12,486 bases of DNA from positions 1 to 12,486 of the forward strand of contig JAIRTS010000193.1 of the NCBI GenBank assembly GCA_031254795.1, given 5' to 3'. Positions within the stretch are counted from its first letter, which is position 1. Each line of letters starts with the position of its first letter. The position numbers and the translations under genes are program-made. This document shows positions 1-6,704 of this stretch, one piece after another. Source of the stretch: Treponema sp. (GTDB taxonomy: Bacteria; Spirochaetota; Spirochaetia; Treponematales; Breznakiellaceae). The notes beneath the pieces are model-generated. The model did no database searches. It was given only the letters and a program-made list of their open reading frames with translations, and had not been told where the DNA came from.

Positions 1-40
1 GCGTGGCGTCGCCGTTCAAAACTTCTTCTGTTTTTACCCG

Positions 41-706
41 TCAGGGTATCAACGCCGAAACCATCGGACCCCACGGCCCCTGTTTGCCGTTATTCTCTAT
101 CCGCACGGCGAAATGAGCGGTCTTTCCGCTGTCGCCGTAGCCGAATTGGATAAGGTCTTTTTTCCGCATGGTGTAAAACGACTTGCGCAAGTCTTCGGGG
201 CGGACGGGCGCGGCTTCCCCCGGCGCGACCACGCTGCACCACATCCGGCGGCCCTTGTTGGCCGGATCGTTGGGGCTTCCGGCGACATACGCGATTTTCA
301 CGCCCAGTTCATGCCGCCCCACCAGGTAGGTTTCTATCGTCACCTGCGCCGTGGGGTTTCCGCCGGCTGTGGGGGTGGTGTCGCGGGGCTTGAGTCCCAG
401 CGCGATGTAATCGGAATCCGCCAGCGGCGGGGTGAGAAAATACCGGCGTTTCATGTCCCGCGTGGCGGCGGCGAGCGTGTCAAAGGCTTCTTTGCAGCGG
501 GCGGTCGCCACAGGGGTTCGGGTGGCCTCGTTTTTGGCGGTGGCGAGGGCGGCGCCGGCGGCTTGCGTCAGGCTTTCGAGGCTCCGCAAGGCGGACCGGG
601 GAACGCCCCACGCCGCCGCGTTGGCTCCCGCGACGCTCTGCCAGTCGCGGGCCATCTCTAAAATGACTTCCCGGCTCGCCGGGAGCCAGTCTGATCGTTG
701 ACTCAT
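41..706 (-). CDS. Hypothetical protein with C-terminal GPWGP motif
   Basis: A 221-residue protein of unknown function. The start is well supported: AAAAGGAGA lies a few bases upstream of the ATG on the minus strand. The N-terminal half (residues 1-95) is rich in Ala, Arg and Leu and looks helical. It opens with SDWLPASREVILEMARDW, and later has an Ala-rich stretch with many Thr. The C-terminal half (about 115-221) looks like a small beta domain, with YLVGRHELGVKIAYVAG and an ending of the type HFAVRIENNGKQGPWGP before the stop. I recall similar 'SDWLP ... GPWGP' proteins in Treponema and Bacteroidetes genomes, always hypothetical, but cannot name a family. There is no signal peptide or membrane segment, so a cytoplasmic location is likely. 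Its ATG overlaps, by two bases, the ATG of the divergent repeat-containing frame. No terminator is visible in the 40 bases downstream. Confidence 0.8.
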   Translation of the reverse strand: MSQRSDWLPASREVILEMARDWQSVAGANAAAWGVPRSALRSLESLTQAAGAALATAKNEATRTPVATARCKEAFDTLAAATRDMKRRYFLTPPLADSDYIALGLKPRDTTPTAGGNPTAQVTIETYLVGRHELGVKIAYVAGSPNDPANKGRRMWCSVVAPGEAAPVRPEDLRKSFYTMRKKDLIQFGYGDSGKTAHFAVRIENNGKQGPWGPMVSALIP

Positions 707-1292
707 GGATTATGTCTCCTTTTGCGATAAAGATGAGGCGTTTTTGTTCCAAAACGCCCTATTGTCCAGAGATTTCAGGTTGAAGTCTTTAGACGCGGGG
801 GCAAAGTCTAAAGACATTGGGGCGAAGCCTAAAGACTTGGGATTGAAGTCTAAAGACGTTGAGGCAAGGTCTAAAGACGTTGGAGCGAAGCCTAAAGATT
901 TTGGAGCGAAGTCTAAAGACGTTGAGGCAAGGTCTAAAGATTTTGGGGCAAGGTCTAAAGACGTTGGAGCGAAGCCTAAAGATTTGGGAGCGAAGGCTAA
1001 AGACGTTGAGGCAAGGTCTAAAGACGTTGGAGCGAAGTCTAAAGATTTTGGAGCGAAGTCTAAAGACGTTGGAGTGAAGTCTAAAGACTTGGGGGCGAAG
1101 TCTAAAGACTTGGGAGTGAAGTCTAAAGACGTTGGAGTGAAGTCTAAAGACTTTGAGGTGAAGTCTAAAAACTTGGGAGCGAAGTCTAAAGACGTTGGAG
1201 TGAAGCCTAAAGACTTGAGAGTGAAGTCTAAAGATTTGGGAGTGAAGCCTAAAGACGTTGGATTAAAGTCTAAAAACTCCGAAGTGTTTTGA
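705..1292 (+). CDS. Possible repeat protein with KSKD heptapeptides (doubtful)
   Basis: A 195-codon open frame. After a 26-residue lead (about MDYVSFCDKDEAFLFQNALL...) it consists almost wholly of a seven-residue repeat of the form K-S/P-K-D-V/L/F-G/E-A/V, repeated 24 times, ending SKNSEVF. It would be a very basic, Lys/Asp-rich low-complexity protein with no membrane segment. Evidence against coding: no ribosome binding site precedes the ATG, which lies inside the start region of the opposite gene; there is no other Met; and the 21-bp unit leaves four of six frames open, so openness means little. Differences between units occur at codon positions 1, 2 and 3 alike (K/R, S/P/A, G/E, A/V), without the third-position bias expected of a protein under selection. 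In its favour, every unit is exactly 21 bp and no stop occurs. I treat it as possible only. Confidence 0.25.
   Translation: MDYVSFCDKDEAFLFQNALLSRDFRLKSLDAGAKSKDIGAKPKDLGLKSKDVEARSKDVGAKPKDFGAKSKDVEARSKDFGARSKDVGAKPKDLGAKAKDVEARSKDVGAKSKDFGAKSKDVGVKSKDLGAKSKDLGVKSKDVGVKSKDFEVKSKNLGAKSKDVGVKPKDLRVKSKDLGVKPKDVGLKSKNSEVF
737..758. other. Hairpin upstream of the leftward gene
   Basis: GGCGTTTT (737-744) and AAAACGCC (751-758) form a perfect 8-bp stem with a 6-base loop. It lies about 20 bases upstream of the ribosome binding site of the leftward gene ending at 706, so it could be in its leader. No U-run follows in either direction, so it is not a standard terminator. Confidence 0.5.
762..1286 (+). 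repeat. 21-bp tandem repeat array, 24 units plus one degenerate
   Basis: From 783 to 1286 there are 24 head-to-tail units of exactly 21 bp, with no insertion or deletion. A typical unit is AAGTCTAAAGAC followed by GTTGGAGCG. A decayed unit at 762-782 (translating LSRDFRL) precedes them. The core CTAAA is kept in 23 of 24 units; the first has CTTTA instead. Variable positions are mostly transitions (GAC/GAT, AAG/AGG, TCT/CCT, GCG/GTG). Units near the 5' half form larger repeats: GTTGAGGCAAGG recurs at about 858, 921 and 1005. The 3' half instead favours GTG in place of GCG, so the array was built by successive local duplications. It lies between a leftward gene and the ATPase operon. Confidence 0.97.
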
Positions 1293-1329
1293 GATATAAA
1301 TTTGATGAAAAGGGGGAAATTTACGCTAT

Positions 1330-1364
1330 TGGGCGCTTGACAAAGCCAAAGCAGCGCCCATAAT
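1330..1364 (+). promoter_or_regulatory. Promoter-like element inside an inverted repeat
   Basis: TTGACA (1337-1342), a perfect -35 consensus, is followed after 16 bases by CATAAT (1359-1364), a 5/6 match to the -10 box. The arms TGGGCGCT (1330-1337) and AGCGCCCA (1353-1360) form a perfect 8-bp inverted repeat that overlaps both boxes, as an operator would. No convincing gene starts directly downstream. The transcript would be a long leader of the ATPase operon or a non-coding RNA. Confidence 0.45.
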
Positions 1365-1635
1365 CGCCTGTCGCCTGCGGGGAGAGATCTGTATGTATGC
1401 CTGACGTTGTTCGAAGCATAGGAATATTATACATGGTACAGAAAAATTATACAAGCGGCGGAATGTCAAGCCCTCCGCGGCGCGTTTTTGCGTTTGGCGG
1501 ACAACGGCGGCTTGCGGGGCGCGCCCCGCTTGTGAAAGGGGTTGTTGGGGCGCTTGCGGCGCCTGGCGTCAATCGGAGGCGGGCGCGGCCCGGCTTCCAT
1601 AATAATGTGCGGAGAATTTTAGGGGGTGTCGCGCG

Positions 1636-1659
1636 TATCCGGCGAATATTCGCCGGATA
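1636..1659. promoter_or_regulatory. 24-bp perfect palindrome upstream of the ATPase promoter
   Basis: TATCCGGCGAAT is followed immediately by its exact reverse complement. The centre is 47 bp upstream of the -35 box of the ATPase promoter. It could be a binding site for a dimeric regulator. As RNA it would form a hairpin, but the T-rich stretch (ATTTATTTTTC) begins only about 11 bases later, so it is a poor match to an intrinsic terminator. Confidence 0.5.
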
Positions 1660-1693
1660 TCAGCAAAAAATTTATTTTTCTTCTTAAAAAGGC

Positions 1694-1722
1694 TTGCACA
1701 AATGAAGAGAAAATCTTACAAT
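1694..1722 (+). promoter_or_regulatory. Likely promoter of the V-type ATPase operon
   Basis: TTGCAC (1694-1699) and TACAAT (1717-1722) are separated by 17 bp and match sigma-70 boxes at 4/6 and 5/6. Transcription would start near 1729, giving a leader of about 20 bases with the ribosome binding site AAAGAGG (1739-1745) before the ATG at 1751. The surrounding DNA is AT-rich, in contrast to the GC-rich stretch upstream. Confidence 0.6.
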
Positions 1723-1750
1723 AGGTTAGTTTTTTGTTAAAGAGGATACT

Positions 1751-2371
1751 ATGGATATACAACTTCAGGAATTAATCGATAAGATAAAAAAGGACGGCAT
1801 CGCTTCCGCTTCCGAAGAAGCGGCGAAAGTGAAGGCCGAGGCCGAGGCCGAAGCCGGGCGCATTGTGGAAGCCGCGAAAAAAGAAGCGGCCGAGATTATC
1901 GCCGGAGCGAAAGCGGACGCCGGGCGGATGGAAAAAGCCGGCGCCGCGGCGCTTGAACAGGCGTCCCGCAATTTGACGCTTGCGTTCAAAGGAGAAATTC
2001 AGAGCCTCCTTGACGCCATTGTAAAAAAAGAAACGTCCGAGGCTTATAAAGAAGACGTCTTCAAAGCGGCGTTGCCCGACATTCTGAAAGCGTGGGCGAC
2101 AAAAGGAAGCGACGATCTCGCCGTGATCGTGGGCGAGCAAGACCTCAAAAAAATCAAGGGTTTTTTTGACGGGAAACTTGCGGGCGCCTTGAAGAAAGGC
2201 GTTGAGCTCAAATCCGACAGAAACCTCTCCGCGGGTTTCCGCATCGCCGAAAAAGACGGCTCCGCCTACTACGATTTCTCGGCGGACGCTGTGGCGGAAT
2301 TGCTTGGCGCGTATCTCAACCCCCATTTGGCGGCGATCCTTAAAACGGCGGTCAAAGCCGGAGGGCAATAA
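1751..2371 (+). CDS. atpE: V-type ATP synthase subunit E
   Basis: This is the peripheral stalk subunit E of a V/A-type ATPase, which links the catalytic A/B head to the membrane subunit I and keeps the head from turning. The 206-residue length fits the family. Residues about 1-80 form a charged Ala/Glu/Lys-rich helix typical of the stalk coiled coil (AEAEAEAGRIVEAAKKEAAE). The rest is the globular C-terminal domain, ending in an amphipathic helix around LGAYLNPHLAAILKTAV. It is the first gene of the operon, with AAAGAGG before its ATG. The DUF2764 gene starts two bases after its stop. No subunit G/H, the usual coiled-coil partner of E, is found in the window. Confidence 0.93.
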   Translation: MDIQLQELIDKIKKDGIASASEEAAKVKAEAEAEAGRIVEAAKKEAAEIIAGAKADAGRMEKAGAAALEQASRNLTLAFKGEIQSLLDAIVKKETSEAYKEDVFKAALPDILKAWATKGSDDLAVIVGEQDLKKIKGFFDGKLAGALKKGVELKSDRNLSAGFRIAEKDGSAYYDFSADAVAELLGAYLNPHLAAILKTAVKAGGQ

Positions 2372-2373
2372 GC

Positions 2374-2922
2374 GTGTCGGCTTACTATTATTTAATTCCC
2401 CAGCTTCCCAGCCTGAGCTACAACGCGCCGCTTCCCATGACGAGTCAAGCCTTTATTGATCTTTGCAAAAAGGAACTGTCATCATCCGATGCTCCCCTTC
2501 TTGATCTCTGTACGCTCGACTCCGACGCGCAAGAGGGCGATCCGGCTTCCTCCTCCGCGTTCATTGACGCGTGGCGCGTTTGGGACCGGACGTTGCGCCT
2601 GAATCTCGCGCGGAACCGGAGCCTCAAGCTCAAACGGGACGGCGGAGCCATTGAGCCGCCCGCCTATCCGGCGGACGCGGCGGCTGTGGCGAAGGCGGCG
2701 TTCGGCATCGAATCGCCGCTGGAGGCCGAGCTTTTTTTGGATCAAGCCCGCTGGAACGCCATTGAATCCCTGCAAGGCTTGAGCTATTTCGGCGAAAACG
2801 CCGTTTACGCCTATCTTCTTAAACTGCGCCTCCTGGAGCGCAAGGCTTTGTTCAAAGCGGAAGAAGGGTTTGCTGAATACAAGAGGCTGTACGCCGCCAT
2901 CCTTGATGGACAGCGCAGCTAA
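2374..2922 (+). CDS. DUF2764 protein of the V-type ATPase operon
   Basis: A 182-residue soluble protein that opens with the aromatic motif YYYLIPQLPSLSY, the hallmark of DUF2764 proteins encoded between atpE and atpA in spirochaetes, chlamydiae and Bacteroidetes. The start is GTG, with GGAGGG (2360-2365) 8 bases upstream, inside the end of atpE. The remainder looks mainly helical and rich in Ala and Leu, with no membrane segment. Its biochemical role is not established as far as I know. Because the operon lacks subunits C and F, I infer a structural role in the central stalk or in assembly. It is followed 25 bases later by atpA and is probably translated from the same message. Confidence 0.85.
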   Translation: MSAYYYLIPQLPSLSYNAPLPMTSQAFIDLCKKELSSSDAPLLDLCTLDSDAQEGDPASSSAFIDAWRVWDRTLRLNLARNRSLKLKRDGGAIEPPAYPADAAAVAKAAFGIESPLEAELFLDQARWNAIESLQGLSYFGENAVYAYLLKLRLLERKALFKAEEGFAEYKRLYAAILDGQRS

Positions 2923-2947
2923 AAGCTAAAAACTGAGGAGATCTGAA

Positions 2948-4708
2948 GTGATCGGAACAAAAGGAACAGTAGTCGCCGTAAATGGCAATATGGTAAGCGT
3001 CAGATTTGACGGCGCGGTTTCCATGAACGAAGTCGGCTATGTCAAAACCGGAGACAAGCGGCTTAAGAGCGAGGTTATCCGCGTCAGAAACGGAATCAGC
3101 CAGCTTCAGGTGTTTGAGATTACCAAGGGTATTTCGGTGGGAGACTCCGTAGAATACACCGGCGATCTGCTTGCGGTTGAAGTCGGGCCCGGACTGTTAG
3201 GGCAAGTGTTTGACGGACTCCAAAACCCGCTTCCCCAGCTGGCGGAACAGACGGGTTATTTTCTTGAGCGCGGCGTCTACCTTGACGCGCTTCCCCTTGA
3301 CAAGGAATGGGCGTTCACCCCGGCTGTCCAGGCCGGCGATACGGTGGAACGCGGCGACGTCCTGGGCGTCGTGCCGGAAGGCGCGTTCACCCACCGCGTC
3401 ATGGCGCCGTTCGGTCTCAAAGGAACGTACACCGTCGCTTCCATTAAGGGGGCGGGGTCTTACAAAGTGCGCGACACCATAGCGGAATTGAAAGACGAAA
3501 AGGGGGAGACGATCCCCGTCGCCATGTCGTTCCGGTGGCCTGTCAAGCGGGCGATTGACTGTTATGAAGAGCGGCTTAAACCCGAAGAGCCGATGGTCAC
3601 CCGCGTCAGGCTTATCGACACGTTTTTTCCGGTGGCGCGGGGCGGCACCTACTGCATTCCAGGTCCGTTCGGCGCGGGAAAGACCGTGCTGCAACAGATA
3701 ACAAGCCGCCACGCGGATGTTGACATCGTGATTCTGGCGGCCTGCGGAGAACGCGCGGGCGAAGTCGTGGAAACCCTCAAGGAATTTCCTGAGCTCACTG
3801 ACCCGAGAACCGGACGCTCCCTCATGGAGCGCACCATCATCATCTGCAACACGTCTTCAATGCCCGTGGCGGCTCGCGAGGCGTCCGTGTACACGGCGGT
3901 TACGCTCGCCGAGTACTACAGGCAGATGGGGCTGAATGTCCTCCTTCTCGCGGATTCCACCTCCCGCTGGGCGCAGGCGATGCGTGAAATGTCGGGGCGC
4001 CTTGAAGAAATACCGGGTGAGGAAGCCTTCCCCGCGTATCTGGAGTCAACCATAGCCAGTTTTTACGAACGCGCCGGCATCGTCAGGCTGAAAGACGGCT
4101 CAATCGGATCGGTCACCATCGGCGGCACGGTCAGCCCGGCCGGCGGCAATTTTGAGGAGCCGGTTACGCAGGCCACCCTCAAGGTGGTGGGCGCGTTCCA
4201 CGGGCTTTCCCGCGAGCGTTCGGACGCCCGCAAATATCCGGCCATCCATCCGCTCGATTCCTGGTCGAAGTACAAGGGCATCATAGCGGAAGAAAAGGTG
4301 AAGTACGGACACAATTTCATGCGGCGCGGAAGCGAGGTCGAGCAGATGATGAAAGTCGTGGGCGAGGAAGGCACGAGCCTCGACGATTATGTCATTTATC
4401 TCAAGGGCGATTTTCTTGACGCGGTGTACTTCCAGCAAAACTCCTTTGACGAAGTGGACGCGGCGGTCAGCCCGGACAGGCAGAAGCATACTTATAATCT
4501 CGTGCTCAAAATACTCGCGTCTCAATTCGTGTTTGAAGACAAGAGCGAAGCCCGCTCGTGGTTCAACAAATTGCGCCAGAAATTCCTTGATTTCAACGGA
4601 TCAAAGGAGAACGGCGAGAAATTTGTTTCTTTGCAAAAAGAAATTGAAGCTACGGTCGCTGAAAAATCACGCGGCATTGACAAGGCCGCCGAGAAAATTC
4701 TCTCATAG
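2948..4708 (+). CDS. atpA: V-type ATP synthase catalytic subunit A
   Basis: The catalytic subunit, which hydrolyses or makes ATP at the A/B interface. Length is 586 residues, normal for the family. Order of parts: N-terminal beta barrel (1-75), the 'non-homologous' bulge typical of V/A-type A subunits (about 115-185), the nucleotide-binding domain, and a helical C-terminal domain. The P-loop is GPFGAGKT with Lys245 and Thr246. The catalytic CGERAGEVVE motif has Glu268 in GER. The Walker B strand VLLLAD ends in Asp336 and is followed by STSRWAQAMRE. All expected catalytic residues are present. The start is GTG at 2948, set by GAGGAG at 2935-2940. atpB follows after 15 bases. Confidence 0.97.
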   Translation: MIGTKGTVVAVNGNMVSVRFDGAVSMNEVGYVKTGDKRLKSEVIRVRNGISQLQVFEITKGISVGDSVEYTGDLLAVEVGPGLLGQVFDGLQNPLPQLAEQTGYFLERGVYLDALPLDKEWAFTPAVQAGDTVERGDVLGVVPEGAFTHRVMAPFGLKGTYTVASIKGAGSYKVRDTIAELKDEKGETIPVAMSFRWPVKRAIDCYEERLKPEEPMVTRVRLIDTFFPVARGGTYCIPGPFGAGKTVLQQITSRHADVDIVILAACGERAGEVVETLKEFPELTDPRTGRSLMERTIIICNTSSMPVAAREASVYTAVTLAEYYRQMGLNVLLLADSTSRWAQAMREMSGRLEEIPGEEAFPAYLESTIASFYERAGIVRLKDGSIGSVTIGGTVSPAGGNFEEPVTQATLKVVGAFHGLSRERSDARKYPAIHPLDSWSKYKGIIAEEKVKYGHNFMRRGSEVEQMMKVVGEEGTSLDDYVIYLKGDFLDAVYFQQNSFDEVDAAVSPDRQKHTYNLVLKILASQFVFEDKSEARSWFNKLRQKFLDFNGSKENGEKFVSLQKEIEATVAEKSRGIDKAAEKILS

Positions 4709-4723
4709 TGGACGGAGGAAACT

Positions 4724-6019
4724 GTGAAAAAGGTATACAGCAAAATAGAATCAATTACTGGAAGCGTCATCACCGTCCGGGCTGAGGGCGTACGCTACGG
4801 CGACTTGGCGGAAGTTGACACCGTTTTCGGCGTATCGCTGGCGGAAGTGAACCGGTTGCAAGACGACCTCGTCTCCCTGCAAGTGTTTGCGGGCGGGCGC
4901 GGCATTTCCACAGGCGACACGGTGCGTTTTTTGGGACATCCCATGCAGGTGCCGTTCTCCGACAACCTGTTGGGGCGGGTGTTCTCAGGTTCGGGCGCGC
5001 CCCGCGACAAGGGGCCGGCGCTGTACGAGAATCTCATCCCTATAGGGGGGCCGTCGGTCAATCCGGCGGAACGCATCATCCCGCGACGCATGATTCGGAC
5101 AGGCATCCCGATGATCGATCTGTTCAACACCTTGGTCGTGTCTCAAAAGCTCCCGATATTCTCGGTGTCAGGCGAGCCGTACAACGAGTTGCTCGCCCGC
5201 ATCGCCATGCAGGCCGAAGTGGACGTGATCATCTTGGGCGGCATGGGGCTTAAATACGACGACTACCTGTTCTTTAAGGACACCCTTGAATCCGGCGGAG
5301 CGCTTTCCAGAACCGTGATGTTCGTTCACACCGCCGCGGATCCCACGGTCGAATGCCTTATGATACCGGACATGTCTCTGGCGATAGCGGAGCAGTTCGC
5401 GCTCCAAGGCAAGCAAGTGCTTGTGCTGCTCACCGACATGACGAACTTCGCGGACGCCATGAAAGAAATCTCCATCATTCAGGAGCAGGTGCCTTCAAAC
5501 CGGGGGTATCCGGGCGATCTCTACAGCCAACTCGCCAGCCGTTACGAAAAAGCGGTTGACTTCGCCACAGCCGGCTCCATCACCGTGCTGGGCGTCACCA
5601 CCATGCCGGGCGACGATGTAACCCACCCGGTGCCGGACAACACGGGGTACATCACCGAAGGCCAATACTACCTCAAAAATGGACACATTGAGCCGTTCGG
5701 CTCCCTCTCCCGTTTGAAACAGCAGGTCAACGGCAAAACCCGCGCCGATCACCGCGCCCTTATGGACGGCATGATCAAGCTCTACTCCGCTTATAAGGAC
5801 ACCCTTGAGAAAAAGGCGATGGGCTTCATTATGACCGCGTGGGACGAGAAGCTCCTCAAATACGGCGCGAAATTTGAGAAGGAAATGATGGATCTGTCTG
5901 TCAACATCCCCCTGGAGAGGGCGCTTGACCTGGGCTGGGAAATTCTCGCCGAGTGCTTCAACCCTGAGGAAACCGGTCTAAGAACCGAGTTGATCGAAAA
6001 ATTCTGGCCCAAAAAGTAA
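4724..6019 (+). CDS. atpB: V-type ATP synthase subunit B
   Basis: The non-catalytic B subunit, which alternates with A in the hexameric head and supplies residues to the catalytic interface. Length is 431 residues. The P-loop position is degenerate (IFSVSGEPYNELLARI, about 145-160), with no GKT, as expected for B. The SLSRL segment (Arg330) matches the arginine finger that reaches into the A-subunit site. Other family signatures are TDMTNFADAMKEIS (about 237-250) and VPSNRGYPGDLYSQLA (about 256-271). The start is GTG at 4724 with GGAGG at 4714-4718. The next gene is not atpD, as in Treponema pallidum and Borrelia, but a PH-like membrane protein 40 bases downstream. Confidence 0.96.
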   Translation: MKKVYSKIESITGSVITVRAEGVRYGDLAEVDTVFGVSLAEVNRLQDDLVSLQVFAGGRGISTGDTVRFLGHPMQVPFSDNLLGRVFSGSGAPRDKGPALYENLIPIGGPSVNPAERIIPRRMIRTGIPMIDLFNTLVVSQKLPIFSVSGEPYNELLARIAMQAEVDVIILGGMGLKYDDYLFFKDTLESGGALSRTVMFVHTAADPTVECLMIPDMSLAIAEQFALQGKQVLVLLTDMTNFADAMKEISIIQEQVPSNRGYPGDLYSQLASRYEKAVDFATAGSITVLGVTTMPGDDVTHPVPDNTGYITEGQYYLKNGHIEPFGSLSRLKQQVNGKTRADHRALMDGMIKLYSAYKDTLEKKAMGFIMTAWDEKLLKYGAKFEKEMMDLSVNIPLERALDLGWEILAECFNPEETGLRTELIEKFWPKK

Positions 6020-6059
6020 GGATGATTCGAAATGCCGCGCTCAAGCTGAGGGGGCCTTT

Positions 6060-6704
6060 GTGAAAGTGATGAAGAAAAAAAACCGCAGAAAAGGCGAAGT
6101 TCTCATCTATAAAGCAGAGACACATTGGTTTGTTTTCGCGCGTCCTTTTTTGGCGCTCATGGTGTCGTTTGTACTGTGGCTTTTCTTTTTTATGGCGCGA
6201 TCATTTGATATTGGAGCGGACGTGTTGCGGCGTGTCAAACCCATCCTTATCGGCGTATTTGTAGTGAATGTTGTTTTTGCGGGGTTGTACTTTGTGTGGC
6301 TGATTTTTGAATATTACAGCGCCAGGTATTACATTACGAACAAGCGGCTGGTGGCGCGAAGGGGCTTTTTCTCCAGCGTGACGGTCGAGATGCCGATAGA
6401 AAAAATTGAAGGGTTGGTCTGTTATCAGGGGCTGTCGGGGAAGGCGCTCAAGTACGGAACTGTGGTAGTGTCCGGCGTCGGCGGCATGTTGTTGCGTTTC
6501 AGCGTGGTGAAAAGACCGGATCGCGTGGCAAAGGTAATAGACGATATTCTTGAAAAGAATAAGCGGATTGTCATTGAGCGCAGCGACAAGCCAAGAGCCA
6601 TAACGGTTAAAACCGAAATCGTGAAAGACATTGAATATGGCGCTTATATAACTTCTTATCCTATGGGAGAGATGAATGGCAAAGATAAAACTAACGAAAA
6701 ATGA
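6060..6704 (+). CDS. Membrane protein with bacterial PH-like (DUF304-type) domain
   Basis: A 214-residue protein with two predicted membrane helices (about 23-46 and 60-83) after a very basic N-terminus (MKVMKKKNRRKG). A bacterial pleckstrin-homology-like domain of the bPH2/DUF304 type follows at about 85-165. The family pattern is clear: YYITNKRLVARRGFF, then VEMPIEKIEGL, then KYGTVVVSG. Such proteins are membrane-anchored; their ligand is generally unknown. The start is GTG at 6060, preceded by GAGGGGG (6048-6054); an in-frame ATG at 6069 is a possible alternative. It sits inside the ATPase operon between atpB and atpD, and its last 29 bases overlap atpD in another frame, so it is cotranscribed. 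The sequence looks more AT-rich than its neighbours, which may point to later insertion. A role in ATPase assembly is only a guess. Confidence 0.85.
   Translation: MKVMKKKNRRKGEVLIYKAETHWFVFARPFLALMVSFVLWLFFFMARSFDIGADVLRRVKPILIGVFVVNVVFAGLYFVWLIFEYYSARYYITNKRLVARRGFFSSVTVEMPIEKIEGLVCYQGLSGKALKYGTVVVSGVGGMLLRFSVVKRPDRVAKVIDDILEKNKRIVIERSDKPRAITVKTEIVKDIEYGAYITSYPMGEMNGKDKTNEK

Larger units (their letters stand above)
1293..1693. other. Intergenic region without a convincing gene
   Basis: About 400 bp between the repeat array and the ATPase promoter. It holds the promoter-like element at 1330-1364; a direct repeat ATTATACA at 1426-1433 and 1446-1453; a GC-rich stretch (about 1454-1600) with the perfect 16-bp palindrome GCGGGGCGCGCCCCGC at 1514-1529; and the 24-bp palindrome at 1636-1659. 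An open frame of 96 codons (1397-1687) crosses the region. Its protein is Arg/Gly/Pro-rich without a recognisable motif, and its purine-rich stretch GGGGAG is 12 bases from the ATG, so I do not call it. No tRNA or known riboswitch fold was recognised. Confidence 0.6.

Noticed and set aside
113..661. 182-codon frame on the plus strand opposite the left-edge gene
   Set aside because: A Gly/Arg-rich shadow of the well-supported leftward gene, with no ribosome binding site or family motif.
859..1077. Second open frame in the repeat array (LKTLERS type repeat, 72 codons)
   Set aside because: Any frame of the 21-bp unit without the GTC-TAA phase stays open, so this is a by-product of the repeat.
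783..1286. CRISPR array
   Set aside because: The units are directly adjacent 21-mers with no spacers between them, and no cas gene is in the window.
1636..1685. Intrinsic terminator formed by the 24-bp palindrome
   Set aside because: The T-rich stretch begins about 11 bases after the stem and is interrupted, so the match to a terminator is poor.
1397..1687. 96-codon open frame between the repeat array and atpE
   Set aside because: The Arg/Gly/Pro-rich product has no recognisable motif, the purine-rich stretch is 12 bases from the ATG, and GC-rich DNA with palindromes gives such frames by chance.
1772..2368. Long frame on the minus strand opposite atpE
   Set aside because: It is the complement of a clear atpE and encodes an Arg/Phe-rich sequence typical of antisense frames in GC-rich genes.
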